64,000 nt of DNA from JACTMZ01 sp044359955 (GTDB lineage: Bacteria > Verrucomicrobiota > Verrucomicrobiia > Chthoniobacterales > JACTMZ01). How positions within the stretch are numbered: the first letter of the stretch is position 1; each line of letters begins with the position of its first letter. Positions 25,095 through 34,318 of this stretch are shown here, one piece after another. The stretch is from the NCBI GenBank assembly GCA_044359955.1, contig JBIKLF010000002.1, forward strand, positions 186,001-250,000, in the 5' to 3' direction. The translations under genes and the position numbers were made by a program. The notes beneath the pieces are model-generated. The model was given only the letters and a program-made list of their open reading frames with translations. It did no database searches and was not told where the DNA came from.

Positions 25095-25964
25095 ATGAAC
25101 CTGTTTGACCGCTTGGTCGATGAGGCCCTGCAGGCCCGGTCTGATCTGGCCATCCTCCGCCCGGTGGTCGAGAAGGAGGTCCTCCATCATGACATTCTGC
25201 GGGAAATGGGCGGCGCCGGTCTCCTCTCCGGTTTGACCTTCATCGGCGGAACGTGCCTGCGCACTTGCTACGGGTCGCCGCGGCTGAGCGAGGATTTGGA
25301 TTTCACCGGCGGGGCGAATTTTCAAAAGGCAGACCTCGACGGGCTCGGGCAGACTTTGGTCGAAAAACTCGGGGTGCGCTATGGCTTGCCGGTCAAGGTA
25401 AGCGAACCGGTCAAGACAGGCGGCAATGTTTCCACCTGGAAACTTATCGTGGAGACGCGGCCCCAGCTTCGGGACCTCCCTGCCCAACGTATCAACATCG
25501 ATATCTGCGCCTTGCCCAGCCATGACCGTCGTCCCATGGTTTTGCGCAACCACTACGGGATCGATCTCGGAACCTCCGGTTTGATCCTGCAGGCGCAAAG
25601 CCGCGAGGAAATTTTTGCCGACAAAATTCTCGCGGTGGCCTTCCGCGAGAACAGGGTCAAAAATCGGGACCTTTGGGACATCGCGTGGCTCACGCAGAGT
25701 GGAGTGACGCTTCCCGGCGGATTGCTGCAGCCGAAGATTTCCGACCATCGGCGCACGGCGCAGGAATTTGCCGCATCGATCTCAGGGCGGCTCGATGTTT
25801 TGCGAATGGAACCGGCCGCACGCCAAGATTTCCTGCGGGAGATGAGACGATTCCTGCCGGCCGACACCGTGCGCAACACATTGGAGAATCCGGACTGGTG
25901 GAGCTACCTCATGCAGCTACTTGCGGAGCATTGCCGAGCAGCGATACGCGCCAGCGGCGCCTAG
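25095..25964 (+). CDS. AbiEii nucleotidyltransferase toxin, second module
   Basis: A 289-residue protein starting at MNLFDRL (an in-frame codon at 25089 adds two residues). TFIGGTCLRTCYGSPRLSEDLDF carries the G-G-T and SEDLD motifs. QAQSREEIFADKILAVAFRENRVKNRDLWDI carries the Lys and RDxxD blocks. It is intact, but its ribosome access now depends on sequence inside the insert rather than on coupling to abiEi. The toxin:antitoxin ratio may therefore be shifted (inference). Confidence 0.92.
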   Translation: MNLFDRLVDEALQARSDLAILRPVVEKEVLHHDILREMGGAGLLSGLTFIGGTCLRTCYGSPRLSEDLDFTGGANFQKADLDGLGQTLVEKLGVRYGLPVKVSEPVKTGGNVSTWKLIVETRPQLRDLPAQRINIDICALPSHDRRPMVLRNHYGIDLGTSGLILQAQSREEIFADKILAVAFRENRVKNRDLWDIAWLTQSGVTLPGGLLQPKISDHRRTAQEFAASISGRLDVLRMEPAARQDFLREMRRFLPADTVRNTLENPDWWSYLMQLLAEHCRAAIRASGA

Positions 25965-25991
25965 AGCGTTTTCGGCGAAGCTCTTTTTTTT
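25964..25991 (+). terminator. Probable terminator after abiEii 2
   Basis: GAGC...TTC and GAA-GCTC form a stem with a bulge, followed by eight T. Confidence 0.55.
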
Positions 25992-26051
25992 GCCCGCCCG
26001 TGCGTTCCATGATTGCGTTGACAACATTACCGTTATGATTATTATACACGC

Positions 26052-26285
26052 ATGACGACGGTAAGTGTCCAAGAAATGCGTTTTGAATTTGGCAAGGTCA
26101 AGCGCGCCCTCGAGCGCGGCGAAGAGCTGCTGCTCACTTTCCGCAATCGTCCTTTGGCCCGCTTGAGTCCTGTCGTGCCGCCGCGCCCGGCGTTGGAGCG
26201 TGATCCGGCGCTCGATTTCGGCCAAGACGCCCTTGATCTGCCGGTGATCAGCAATGCGAACATCGACGCTGCCCTCTATGGCTGA
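26052..26285 (+). CDS. Phd/YefM-type antitoxin
   Basis: A 77-residue protein. TTVSVQEMRFEFGKVKRALERGEELLLTFRNRPLARLSPV is the Phd DNA-binding fold, and the C-terminus (LDFGQDALDLPVISNANID) is the toxin-binding tail. It is complete and overlaps the PIN-toxin start by eight bases. Expected to bind VapC and repress the promoter in the AT-rich stretch just upstream (26030-26048). Confidence 0.85.
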   Translation: MTTVSVQEMRFEFGKVKRALERGEELLLTFRNRPLARLSPVVPPRPALERDPALDFGQDALDLPVISNANIDAALYG

Positions 26286-26685
26286 GCGGGCCGTCTTTCT
26301 CGATACCAGCGGCATCTATGCATGGATCAACAAGAGCGATCCTTGGCACACGGCGATGTGCGCGTTGCCCGAGCAGGACGGGTGCCGGTTGATCGTCACG
26401 GATTACATCGTGGACGAGACCTGCTCCCTCTTTGTCGCCCGGAAAATTCCCCACCAGCGGCGCCGCCTTTTCGATTTGATCGACCGCTCGAGAATCGTGA
26501 ACTTCACCTGGATCGGACCCGATCTATTTGCGGAGGCTCGGGAATGGATGTTGCGCTACGAGGACCAACCGTTCTCGTTCACCGATTGCACCAGCTTCGC
26601 CTGCATGAAGCGTCTCGGCATCCGCGAGGCAGCGACCACGGATCGCCACTTCCACACCGCAGGGTTTCATCCTCTGCTGGCTTGA
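26278..26685 (+). CDS. PIN-domain RNase toxin (VapC)
   Basis: From ATG 26278, 135 residues. Catalytic acids are visible in VFLDTSGIYAW (D9), DYIVDETCSLF (the DE pair) and FSFTDCTSFACMKRLG with ATTDRHF near the end. The DCTSF form is a VapC subgroup that resembles the RHH/VapC pair at 43197. It cleaves RNA when free of antitoxin. It is intact and cotranscribed with its antitoxin. Confidence 0.88.
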   Translation: MAERAVFLDTSGIYAWINKSDPWHTAMCALPEQDGCRLIVTDYIVDETCSLFVARKIPHQRRRLFDLIDRSRIVNFTWIGPDLFAEAREWMLRYEDQPFSFTDCTSFACMKRLGIREAATTDRHFHTAGFHPLLA

Positions 26686-26787
26686 TTTGTTTCCACGGGC
26701 CCATCGCCGAATTCCTCCGAGAGATGCATGGGAAGCGCTTACCATGCCTTTATGAAATCGATCAGATATTGCTTTGCTTTTTCCCGA

Positions 26788-27009
26788 ATGACCGCCGTCA
26801 CTGTATCCTCGAAGTATCAAATTGTCATACCGCAGGAAGCTCGTCGAAAGCTTGGGATCTCCCCCGGGACCAGACTTCAGGCCATTCTCGATGGGACCGG
26901 ACTTCGCTTGGTAAAGGAACCTTCGCTCGATGAGTTGACTGGGCTACTCAAGGGGATGCCGGTGCAGGATGCCGAAATCCGCAGCAAGCAGGACCGGGCT
27001 TTGCCTTAA
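26788..27009 (+). CDS. AbrB/SpoVT-type antitoxin (VapB)
   Basis: From ATG 26788, 73 residues; an in-frame extension from 26728 is unlikely. VTVSSKYQIVIPQEARRKLGISPGTRLQAI is the swapped-hairpin AbrB domain. The tail LDELTGLLKGMPVQDAEIRSKQDRALP should bind a PIN toxin. The toxin gene that follows is cut after about 12 codons, so this antitoxin has no local partner. Confidence 0.85.
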   Translation: MTAVTVSSKYQIVIPQEARRKLGISPGTRLQAILDGTGLRLVKEPSLDELTGLLKGMPVQDAEIRSKQDRALP

Positions 27010-27011
27010 GT

Positions 27012-27050
27012 GTGGTCTTGGACAGCTCCGGGTGGATCGAGCTCTCACTG
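27012..27050 (+). pseudogene. VapC start, truncated
   Basis: GTG 27012 opens a frame reading VVLDSSGWIELSLSK, the N-terminus of a PIN toxin with its first catalytic Asp. After about residue 15 it runs into repeat sequence. It lies three bases after the antitoxin stop, as a true vapC would. The rest of the gene is lost. Confidence 0.72.
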
Positions 27051-27059
27051 TCGAAGTTC

Positions 27060-27879
27060 GCGCAAGTCTCATACCAATCACGAAAAGGTTCTGGACGTCT
27101 GGCAAGGTGGATCGCGCCGTCCCGGCGCGATAATCAGTCTGGAAATCGCGATGTGCCCTCCGGCTCGTAGAGCCTACGACTCGGAGAGACATCGCGATCC
27201 ACCCTCCGATCAAAGTCTGAAACCTTTTGAGGTCTGGCATCAATCGATGCGGACGTGGCGGACACGGTAGCTGAGCTGGCGCAAGTTCCATAAAAGTTGA
27301 TCGTTCTCCTGCGTTCAGTGGTGTAGTTATCTCACAGTGAAAACAATCGCCGTGAACGATGAAACACACGCTCCGCTGACGCTTCGGGAAACCTCCCACA
27401 CCGAGTCCCATTCCGAAGTGGACAAGAAGGTGGTCCCCGTTCCCGGAACTCTCGGGTCCCTGCTTTGCTGTGTGGAGGAGGCCGGAAGCTTACGACTGCT
27501 TGGCAATGAAGCGCTGGAAGAGGCCGCCGACCTGCGGCCTACCGCCAAATATGACCAATGGAGCTGATTGCTGAGGGACCTTCTCTTCAGACTACGACTG
27601 GAGGTTCTTTCCGATGATGCCCGCAGGTAAGTTTATGTGGCCTTCCGTAAATGTTTCACCAAACGAGTTCCATGCACGGACCAAAGTCATGAACTCTGTA
27701 TTGATCGTGCTGATTGTCTTTTTGGCTTCCCTCTTCTTGGCACTCACGCGCGCGGCATCACAGGCGTTCTTCGGACTTCAAACTCTATTTTTCCGACCCA
27801 TCATTTTGGCCGGGCGCAATGACTAGCTTTATGGAGGAACGAATTTACCGGTAGGCCTTGTCTCACAGGACCCAATAAC
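27060..27879. repeat. Repeat region between TA island 1 and glycan block 2
   Basis: Contains an inverted, imperfect pair around 27104-27205 (GGTGGATCGC and GCGATCCACC, with GAAATCGCGATGTGCCC and GACATCGCGA). The frame from GTG 27337 begins with a VapB-like MKTIAVNDETHAPL and then loses it, which may be another antitoxin remnant. A weak 70-residue hydrophobic frame at 27614-27826 has one membrane-like segment but no other support. I see no other gene. Confidence 0.55.
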
Positions 27880-29040
27880 ATGAAGATTTTCTATCTGGGC
27901 TTCTGGCTGCCGCCATCTTTGGTCCATCGATATCCGCAGCAAAACGGTGCAGGCCAATTGTGGGAAACCCGGCTGTTGCAGAATTTAGGCAACGGATCCG
28001 AATTGCGCATCGCCTCGATCGTCGACCGGAAGTTGGAGTTGACCGATGCCGAAGCGGAAAACCCAGGTCATTTGATTTTGCAGGGCCGATTCGGGAAGGA
28101 CCTGCAGGCCTATCCAAGCTTTGTCGAGCTGCGTCGAACATATCTGCGGTGGCGCCGCCAAGGTTGGAAGCCTGATTGCTTCATAGTCTATAACTCCCAT
28201 CCAGTCGGGAATGCCTTTGCCCGCTTCTTGGCGAAATATGACCCTGACGTCAAACGCATGCTTCTTTTTCTCGACAGCAAACACTTCGGGAAAAAGCTCA
28301 AACTTTTCAAGAGGTTGAGGCTGAGGTTCAAACCGCTTCATTGGCGGGATGAAGAAATGCTGCCCTACTTTCACGGTGTGGCTGCGGCTAGCCTGTCATC
28401 ACAGAGGTTTTGTCAGGACTGCGGTATTCCTTGGCACTGGTTCCCCGGTGGAGCACAAGCAGACGGATTGCTCGATAAAGTGCTGAGCCCGGAACCGGAA
28501 GGAACGAAGCAAATCGGTTATTTCGGTTCCCATGCGGATTACGCCGGCCTCAGGGAGTTGCTTGAAGCATTCAAGACCAAGGCCGACCTTCCTTTGAAAT
28601 TGTCCATTGCCGGTGAAGGGGAAAAGACTGAGGAACTGCGGCAATACGCGGCGTCCGACCCGCGAATTGAGTGGATGGGTTTTTTCAACGACCGCGCGGA
28701 CTTGGGGCGATGGGCGTCACGTTGTCACGTCTTCGTCAACCCGAGGCCGCCGCAATATGGCAATGACAACAACTTTCCTTCCAAAATATTCGACTACATG
28801 CAGCTGGGAAGGCCTGTTTTGAGTTCCACGACTCCCACGCTCAAGCACGCGTTCGGGGATGCGATGACGTGGTATGATGCGGAAAACCCGCACGCTTTGT
28901 CACAGGCGCTGGTGGGAATTACGCAAAGGAGCGTAGCCGATCTTCTTGGCGAGGGCGAAGCCCTCCGCGGGAAATACTGCCCAATTTACTCCTGGCGTGA
29001 GACTGTCCATAATCTCGAAAAATGGATGACCAAAATATAG
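27880..29040 (+). CDS. GT-B fold glycosyltransferase (GT4-like)
   Basis: A 386-residue protein. The nucleotide-sugar half contains YFGSHADYAGLRELLEAF, LSIAGEGEKTEELR, WMGFFNDRADLGRWASRCHVF and PSKIFDYMQLGRPVLSS, which is the E-x7-E-like region of GT4. The N-terminal half begins MKIFYLGFWLPP and would bind the acceptor. It overlaps the O-antigen ligase gene by 19 bases, indicating an operon. Its likely role is in assembling the glycan of block 2. Confidence 0.88.
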   Translation: MKIFYLGFWLPPSLVHRYPQQNGAGQLWETRLLQNLGNGSELRIASIVDRKLELTDAEAENPGHLILQGRFGKDLQAYPSFVELRRTYLRWRRQGWKPDCFIVYNSHPVGNAFARFLAKYDPDVKRMLLFLDSKHFGKKLKLFKRLRLRFKPLHWRDEEMLPYFHGVAAASLSSQRFCQDCGIPWHWFPGGAQADGLLDKVLSPEPEGTKQIGYFGSHADYAGLRELLEAFKTKADLPLKLSIAGEGEKTEELRQYAASDPRIEWMGFFNDRADLGRWASRCHVFVNPRPPQYGNDNNFPSKIFDYMQLGRPVLSSTTPTLKHAFGDAMTWYDAENPHALSQALVGITQRSVADLLGEGEALRGKYCPIYSWRETVHNLEKWMTKI

Positions 29041-30422
29041 CCCGACAGTCTCCCGCGGAGGAGAGCCCCTCGTCCATAAAGACGCTCGGCTCGCGCCTCG
29101 CGGAAACCGTCCGGTTTATGGTTCCGCACACGCCGTTGACTTGGGACACGATTCTTCTGGCCGTGGCGGTTGCGCTGCTTCCGCTCTTTTACCTGACGCT
29201 GAAGAACTGGACGGAGGCCTGGTTGGTGATTTTGGCTGTGGTCAGCGTCTACGGAATCTTCAGGTCGCAATTGCCGCTCAGGGCTTTTTTCTCCGATGCG
29301 GCCACGGCGTGGATGTTCGTTGCTTTGGCCTTTCCGATCATTGCCGTTTTTATCTCCATTCTGATCCGCGGTGATCTCCAGTCGTCGCTCTGGAAGCAAA
29401 ACCTGGATTTGCTTAACGGCCCCGGCCGGCTCTTCCTCGCGGGCATCGCGCTTCTCTGGATGAACCACCGGAAAGTGCGATTTCTCGATGTGGTGCCGAT
29501 TGCCTTGGCTGTCGGCATCATCGTCACGTTCTTTTTCGCAACAACCCAGCAACCAGGCGTGGCGAACCGGTATACGACGTCGTTGCTCGATCTTTGCACT
29601 TTCGGCCAGCAGATTTGTCTGCTGGGTTTGCTGCAGTTTTATTTTTTGATTTTTCGTCCACCGCGCTCGCGCCTCCTATGGGCTCTCTCGATCGTGGCTA
29701 TTATTCTGGCCACAAAGATGGGCATTGCCGCCGGTGGGCGCGGCGGCTGGATTGCCGTGCCCCCGCTCCTCGTCATCGCTGCTCTTTTGTATAAGGGCCA
29801 CAAAGCCAAGATTCTCGGCTTGCTGCTGGTGGCTTTGCTCGCCATCGGTGGTGTCCTGGCCACAAACCAAATCTTTCGCGACCGCCTGACTTCCATCTAC
29901 TCCGAAACGACCGCGTGGTTCGCCGGCGATGCCACCGCGGGGGGATCAGGCCGACTGACCATCATGGCCATTTCGTGGGAGCTGATTAAGGACAATCCCC
30001 TCAAGGGCTATGCCAGCAAACACAATCTGTGGGGGCCGGTTTATCAGATGGATCCGAGTCGTTACTCGCGGGAGGGGTTCACCTACGAAAGCACGGAGCC
30101 TCATCGATACACGCTCTGTGACACCGGTGAGCACAACCAATACCTTCACGAGTGGTTGACGAGCGGCATTTCCGGGCTGCTTGCCATCAGCCTGCTGCTC
30201 CTTGTGCCGCTCGTTGTTTTCTTCACGCGGCTAAGGGTCGGTTCGGGCGATGCCTATGCGGCGGCCGCCATCGGCATCGGCTTTGTCGTGGCCTTCATGG
30301 TGTTCGGCCTCACCCAGGGTCCGTTCAGCTACAAGGTGATTGCCTCATTCTACGGCTTCATGATTGCCGGGCTGGCCAGTTGTCATGCTCCTCGCACGGG
30401 CGCGCCGAAGTCGGCTGAGTGA
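29022..30422 (+). CDS. O-antigen ligase/polymerase-type membrane protein
   Basis: A 466-residue protein with about ten hydrophobic segments, starting AVAVALLPLFYLTL and including FIFALI-like loops and a large loop near residues 300-385. The large loop carries LIKDNPLKGYASKHN and DTGEHNQYLHEWLTSG. The H-N-x-x-L-x-x-x motif before a membrane segment is the hallmark of the WaaL/Wzy O-antigen ligase domain. It joins or polymerises lipid-linked glycan at the outer face of the inner membrane. It ends 30 bases before a terminator. Confidence 0.9.
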   Translation: MDDQNIARQSPAEESPSSIKTLGSRLAETVRFMVPHTPLTWDTILLAVAVALLPLFYLTLKNWTEAWLVILAVVSVYGIFRSQLPLRAFFSDAATAWMFVALAFPIIAVFISILIRGDLQSSLWKQNLDLLNGPGRLFLAGIALLWMNHRKVRFLDVVPIALAVGIIVTFFFATTQQPGVANRYTTSLLDLCTFGQQICLLGLLQFYFLIFRPPRSRLLWALSIVAIILATKMGIAAGGRGGWIAVPPLLVIAALLYKGHKAKILGLLLVALLAIGGVLATNQIFRDRLTSIYSETTAWFAGDATAGGSGRLTIMAISWELIKDNPLKGYASKHNLWGPVYQMDPSRYSREGFTYESTEPHRYTLCDTGEHNQYLHEWLTSGISGLLAISLLLLVPLVVFFTRLRVGSGDAYAAAAIGIGFVVAFMVFGLTQGPFSYKVIASFYGFMIAGLASCHAPRTGAPKSAE

Positions 30423-30453
30423 TTGCTCCACGGAATCTCATAGCCCCCTGCTG

Positions 30454-30480
30454 AACCGGAGCCCGCGCTCCGGTTTTTTT
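30454..30480 (+). terminator. Terminator after the O-antigen ligase
   Basis: Stem AACCGGAGC / GCTCCGGTT, loop CCGC, with seven T. The next gene is on the other strand and converges on it. Confidence 0.85.
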
Positions 30481-30556
30481 GTTTGTCCGGATCGACCTGC
30501 CGCCGAGCCTGGTCTTTGTTGACTTCGTTTCCTTCTGTCCAAAGAAGTCTTTTTGA

Positions 30557-31468
30557 TCAGCTCAAGCTGGCCAGCGCTTTGTTCTGATACAGCGCGTTGA
30601 GCCACCCGACAAAAAGACGCCCAGGCGTCCGACCGATCCGGTTGAACCGGTAAAACACGCGTTTTCCGGAACCTTGAAAGTGCACAAGGAAGGCGCGCCG
30701 GGGTTGGCCGTTTTTGAGGAAGTGCGGAATAAGGTGGCGGCCTTCGGTCTTCCACCGCACTTTTTTGCGCGGCCGTCGGCGGAGCTGCATGAAGTCGAAG
30801 GCCTCGGGCATGTGTAGGTTGGTGTCGATGTAGCCGTGTGGCGTGTCGGTCTCGAACATCTGCATTGATGACGATTTTTCGAGGAACTCGAACAGGAGGG
30901 TCATTTCCCCGAGGTTGTAGATGTTGTCCGAATTCCTCCGGGCTTCAAACAAGCGCTCTGCGGCGGCGAGCCGTTCTTCATCGGCATAGTAGTCGAGGAT
31001 GAACTGCAAAAATTCATCGATGCTGCCGCGGATGAAAGTGAAGTGCGGATTCGGCCCGCTCATGGCGATCGGGCAATCCGGCAGCAAGGGCAACAGCTGC
31101 GCTGCATCCCCGAAGACGGCCACATCGCTGTCCTGCATGATGTAGGTGCGGTCAGGGCGCTGCCGCCGGATTATTTCGGTCATGAACCAGCGCTCGAGCA
31201 CAAAGCGCTCGTATTTCTCCTTGAAGCAGGAGATGTGGCGGTAGCGCTCCTTGAACAGATCGAGCTCCGGCGATCCGAACTCGGCGGTCCGACGGTGGAC
31301 AATGTTAAACGGACCCAGCTCCGGGACCTCCTCAACGTCTTCTGTGATCAGGAGGATCTCAGCCTCCGGATTGAAGACCCTCACCTGCTCGATGGCGTTG
31401 TGCAGATACTGCGGCAACTTGCCGTAATGGAAGAAGAGGAAGGTTAATAAAGGTGGGTCTTGGATCAT
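30557..31468 (-). CDS. Glycosyltransferase-like protein (GT8-like)
   Basis: I start at ATG 31468 (MIQDPPLLTFLFFHYG); an upstream codon at 31534 is unlikely. About 303 residues. The motif TYIMQDSDVAVFGD has a DxD-like D-S-D, and SPELDLFKERYRHI and NSDNIYNLGEMTLL are further conserved blocks. This resembles the capsular-polysaccharide or lipopolysaccharide GT8-type proteins. It is convergent with the O-antigen ligase. Exact sugar unknown. Confidence 0.72.
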   Translation of the reverse strand: MIQDPPLLTFLFFHYGKLPQYLHNAIEQVRVFNPEAEILLITEDVEEVPELGPFNIVHRRTAEFGSPELDLFKERYRHISCFKEKYERFVLERWFMTEIIRRQRPDRTYIMQDSDVAVFGDAAQLLPLLPDCPIAMSGPNPHFTFIRGSIDEFLQFILDYYADEERLAAAERLFEARRNSDNIYNLGEMTLLFEFLEKSSSMQMFETDTPHGYIDTNLHMPEAFDFMQLRRRPRKKVRWKTEGRHLIPHFLKNGQPRRAFLVHFQGSGKRVFYRFNRIGRTPGRLFVGWLNALYQNKALASLS

Positions 31469-31616
31469 GGGCAGGGAAGAGGGTTGTGTTGAGAGGGACT
31501 TGATCGGTGAGGGCAATGCGGACGAGCAGTTCAAGATTGATCAATGATAGTGGGGGCGGTGAGTAATGTGTGGCTGGTCAAAGGTCGGAGCGAGGAAGAC
31601 TTGGTCGGGGGCGTGG

Positions 31617-32012
31617 TCATGACCCGACATTCTTGAACCATTTCTGGGGAAAACCTTCCAAATCACGCAGAACTTTGTCGGTATGAACGAGGGTAATCCC
31701 GGTGTCGGCAGCCACGGCCGCCAAACTACGATCGACCAGATCACCGTGCGCCCAAGGCCATCGTCCGGCTTGCAGTGCGGCTTGCGGTGACAGGTCGAGC
31801 ATGATGAAGTTTTCCAACGAGTCGGGCACCCATGAAGATGGATCAGGCACCTGTGGCAGCTTTCCGCGCGACCATTTGTAGCAAATCTCCGCGACGCTCA
31901 GAGGACTGATGTAGAACTCGGTCACGCTGTCCAGATATTGCCGCAGCACTCGACTCATCGGCAGACGATGGTAACGGCGGAACCAAATTCCCGTATCAAG
32001 CAGGGCTCTCAT
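31617..32012 (-). CDS. PIN-domain RNase toxin (VapC)
   Basis: From ATG 32012 (MRALLDTGIWFRRYH), 131 residues. Acids are in ALLDTGIWF (D6), SPLSVAEICYKW (E) and HGDLVDRSLAAVAADTGITLVHTDKVLR (D and D). The D-T-G form is a VapC subgroup. It starts inside the antitoxin gene, which it overlaps by 17 bases. It is complete and lies inside the glycan block, as an insertion between two sugar genes. Confidence 0.87.
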   Translation of the reverse strand: MRALLDTGIWFRRYHRLPMSRVLRQYLDSVTEFYISPLSVAEICYKWSRGKLPQVPDPSSWVPDSLENFIMLDLSPQAALQAGRWPWAHGDLVDRSLAAVAADTGITLVHTDKVLRDLEGFPQKWFKNVGS

Positions 32013-32223
32013 CGGAAAGCGCGGCAAAGGCGGGCTCATCCAGATCGACCGAGCCGATCGTTGATGGCTTCAAAGCCCGCGCCGACACCGGGGGCACTGC
32101 CACAGGCTTGGTCAGAATCTGGAGAATCATGCGCTGGCCCAAAACGGAAACATCCAAGGCATCACCCGGTTGAACTGGCTTGGGCAGGACGACCCGCCTT
32201 TTCTGATCCACCGTAACGATCAT
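31996..32223 (-). CDS. AbrB-type antitoxin (VapB)
   Basis: A 75-residue protein. IVTVDQKRRVVLPKPVQPGDALDVSVLG is the AbrB swapped-hairpin fold. The tail (STIGSVDLDEPAFAALSDESPA) is acidic and likely wraps the PIN toxin. It is complete and would repress its own promoter upstream of 32223. Confidence 0.87.
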   Translation of the reverse strand: MIVTVDQKRRVVLPKPVQPGDALDVSVLGQRMILQILTKPVAVPPVSARALKPSTIGSVDLDEPAFAALSDESPA

Positions 32224-32328
32224 GGTGGGATAGTCCCACGCCTCTGACGCGAGTCAAGTCTTGTTGGTTATTGGTCCAAGCGCCTCGTCAACATGAGAGC
32301 AAGTGGGTTGGGGTCCATCCTGACTACC

Positions 32329-33372
32329 CTACCCGTCGCTCAGCAAATCATGGGCCATAGCGATGATTTCGGGTGTGCTGATGCCGTTAAGCCCTCCGGG
32401 TGCTCGTTCTCCGATGACCGATCGGTGGAAGGCACCGACCGGTTGCCAATCGGAAAGTCCGTCGTAGCGGCGGAACCAAGTGACGGTCGGGACGCCGGTC
32501 ATCCAAGCGACATGCAGGCCGCCGGAGTCGCCGCCGAGGTGGAGGCTGCTGGATTGCAGGAGGGCGGCCAGTTCGAGCAGATCCAGTTCACCGGCGAAGA
32601 CCCGCCAGGGCTGGAAATTCGACTCGGCCAGTAAGGCGGCCATCTTGGTTTTTTCGCGGACGTGGCCACTACAGGTGAGGATGATTTTTTTCTCGGGGAA
32701 ACGGCGGTGGAGTTGGCCCAAGACTTCCGCGATTTGCCCCGGAGGCAGCTCTTTGTAGTCCTCGGTGGTGAAGGGACTGACGTGGATCCAGCCTCCCGCA
32801 CCGCCCGCTTTTTCCAGCGCGCTGCGGCGCGCTGCCTCCGGAATGTCAGGATGGACCTCGGGTTGGTCGCCCGGAAATCCTGCCTTCTTCAAACAATGCC
32901 AGCGCTGGGTCGAGATGAGTTCCGTTTTGTAAGGATGTTCCACAATGTGGGTGAACATCGCGTTCCAAAAAGCAGGGCCGCCATCTTCGGGGCGGCGGCC
33001 GAGTCGCCAACGGGCTCCGCTCAAGCCCGTGAGAATGCTCGAACGATCGGAGCCGTTGAGATTGATGACCACATCGAACTTAGCTGCACGGAGCCGGCGG
33101 ATGCGTCCGAAGTCCTGATACCACTTTGGTCCGCGAGGAAAGCGCGGATAGCCCCAGACTTTGTCAATCCACGGTGCGACCTCCATGATTTTGGTCACGT
33201 GCTCGGAGACCATGACGTGAAGTTCTGCCTGCGGGTATGCTTGGCGCATGACCCAGAGCGCGGGCAGGAGATGGATCGAATCACCGAGAAACCCGAGGTC
33301 CAGAAGCATGACCCGCTGCGCGCCACGGGTTGCTTCGTAAAATCCTTGGGTTTTGGTTAGCTTGTCCGTCAC
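32329..33372 (-). CDS. GT9-family heptosyltransferase-like glycosyltransferase
   Basis: A 347-residue GT-B protein. RVMLLDLGFLGDSIHLLPAL is the GT9 N-terminal loop, with D in place of the usual RxxxxGD pattern. VINLNGSDRSSILTGLSGARWRLG and LHLGGDSGGLHVAWMTGVPTVTWF are the ADP-heptose-binding region. ADP-heptose:LPS heptosyltransferases build the inner LPS core, which implies a Gram-negative outer membrane. It diverges from the next GT2 gene, and a promoter region lies at 33373-33435. Confidence 0.9.
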   Translation of the reverse strand: MTDKLTKTQGFYEATRGAQRVMLLDLGFLGDSIHLLPALWVMRQAYPQAELHVMVSEHVTKIMEVAPWIDKVWGYPRFPRGPKWYQDFGRIRRLRAAKFDVVINLNGSDRSSILTGLSGARWRLGRRPEDGGPAFWNAMFTHIVEHPYKTELISTQRWHCLKKAGFPGDQPEVHPDIPEAARRSALEKAGGAGGWIHVSPFTTEDYKELPPGQIAEVLGQLHRRFPEKKIILTCSGHVREKTKMAALLAESNFQPWRVFAGELDLLELAALLQSSSLHLGGDSGGLHVAWMTGVPTVTWFRRYDGLSDWQPVGAFHRSVIGERAPGGLNGISTPEIIAMAHDLLSDG

Positions 33373-33435
33373 CAGTGATGTTTATACTTCACGTGGTGGA
33401 ATGACGACGATGCCAAACAGAACGCGAAATTGCCG

Positions 33436-34317
33436 ATGAACGCCCCGCTTCCCGAATCCGGCTTCACGGGCTCTGCGGCCGCGGCTGCGGTGGTCATTTC
33501 CACTTACAACCGCCCCAAGGCGCTCGACCTTGTCCTGCAGGGCCTCTTCACACAAAAAATCCAAGCGCGGCAGATCGTGGTCGGCGACGACGGTTCCACC
33601 GAAGAGACCCGTGATGTCATCGAAAGCTGGAAGTCGCGGGGATTGCCGGTGGAGCACTGCTGGCACGAGGACCGCGGCTACCGCAAATCTGTCATCATGA
33701 ACCAGGCCATGCGCATGGTGAACCAGCCCTTAACTATTTTCACCGATGGCGATTGCGTTCCGCTTGAGGGGTTTGTCCGCGACCATGTCGGTTATGCCGA
33801 AGCCGGACACATCCTGGCCGGTCCGCGCATGCTGGCCAGCGCCGCGCTGACCCAAAGGCTCGAGAGTGGCGCGGAGTCGTGCCTCGGCCGGAGCATCTTT
33901 TGGTGGTTGGGACAAAGGATGCGTGGAAATATCAATCGCCTGCTGCCGCTGGTCCATCTGCCCGACGGAGCATGGCGCAAATCATCGCCGACCAAATGGG
34001 AGTGGGTGAGGGGATGCAACTTTTCCGTCGAGACCAAGCAGATCTGGCGTGTCGGCGGTTTCGAGGAGAATTTGTTCGGTTGGGGCCCGGATGACTCGGA
34101 CATTGCGGTGCGCATGATCAACGCCGGCGTGCATGTCAAAAGTCTGCGCTTTGCTGCTCCGGTGCTCCACTTATGGCACAAAGAAGAAAGCCGTGTGACG
34201 TTGGAGCAGAACCTCGCTTACTTGCACTCGGCTTTGGCTGAAAAGCGGACGCGCGCCTCGGCCGGATTCTCCGATGAGGAAATCGCCGCGCGTTTAAGCG
34301 CGGCTTGCGCCAACTGA
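33436..34317 (+). CDS. Family 2 glycosyltransferase with C-terminal GT7-like domain
   Basis: I use ATG 33436; a TTG at 33430 would add two residues. About 293 residues. AAVVISTYNRPKALDLVLQG and VVGDDGSTEETRDVI define the GT-A core. IFTDGDCVPLEGFV is the DxD. WEWVRGCNFSVETKQIWRVGGFEENLFGWGPDDSDIAVR is the galactosyltransferase-like (Glyco_transf_7C) block, common in chondroitin-like and LPS synthases. It is convergent with the next gene. Confidence 0.9.
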   Translation: MNAPLPESGFTGSAAAAAVVISTYNRPKALDLVLQGLFTQKIQARQIVVGDDGSTEETRDVIESWKSRGLPVEHCWHEDRGYRKSVIMNQAMRMVNQPLTIFTDGDCVPLEGFVRDHVGYAEAGHILAGPRMLASAALTQRLESGAESCLGRSIFWWLGQRMRGNINRLLPLVHLPDGAWRKSSPTKWEWVRGCNFSVETKQIWRVGGFEENLFGWGPDDSDIAVRMINAGVHVKSLRFAAPVLHLWHKEESRVTLEQNLAYLHSALAEKRTRASAGFSDEEIAARLSAACAN

Positions 34318-34318
34318 T

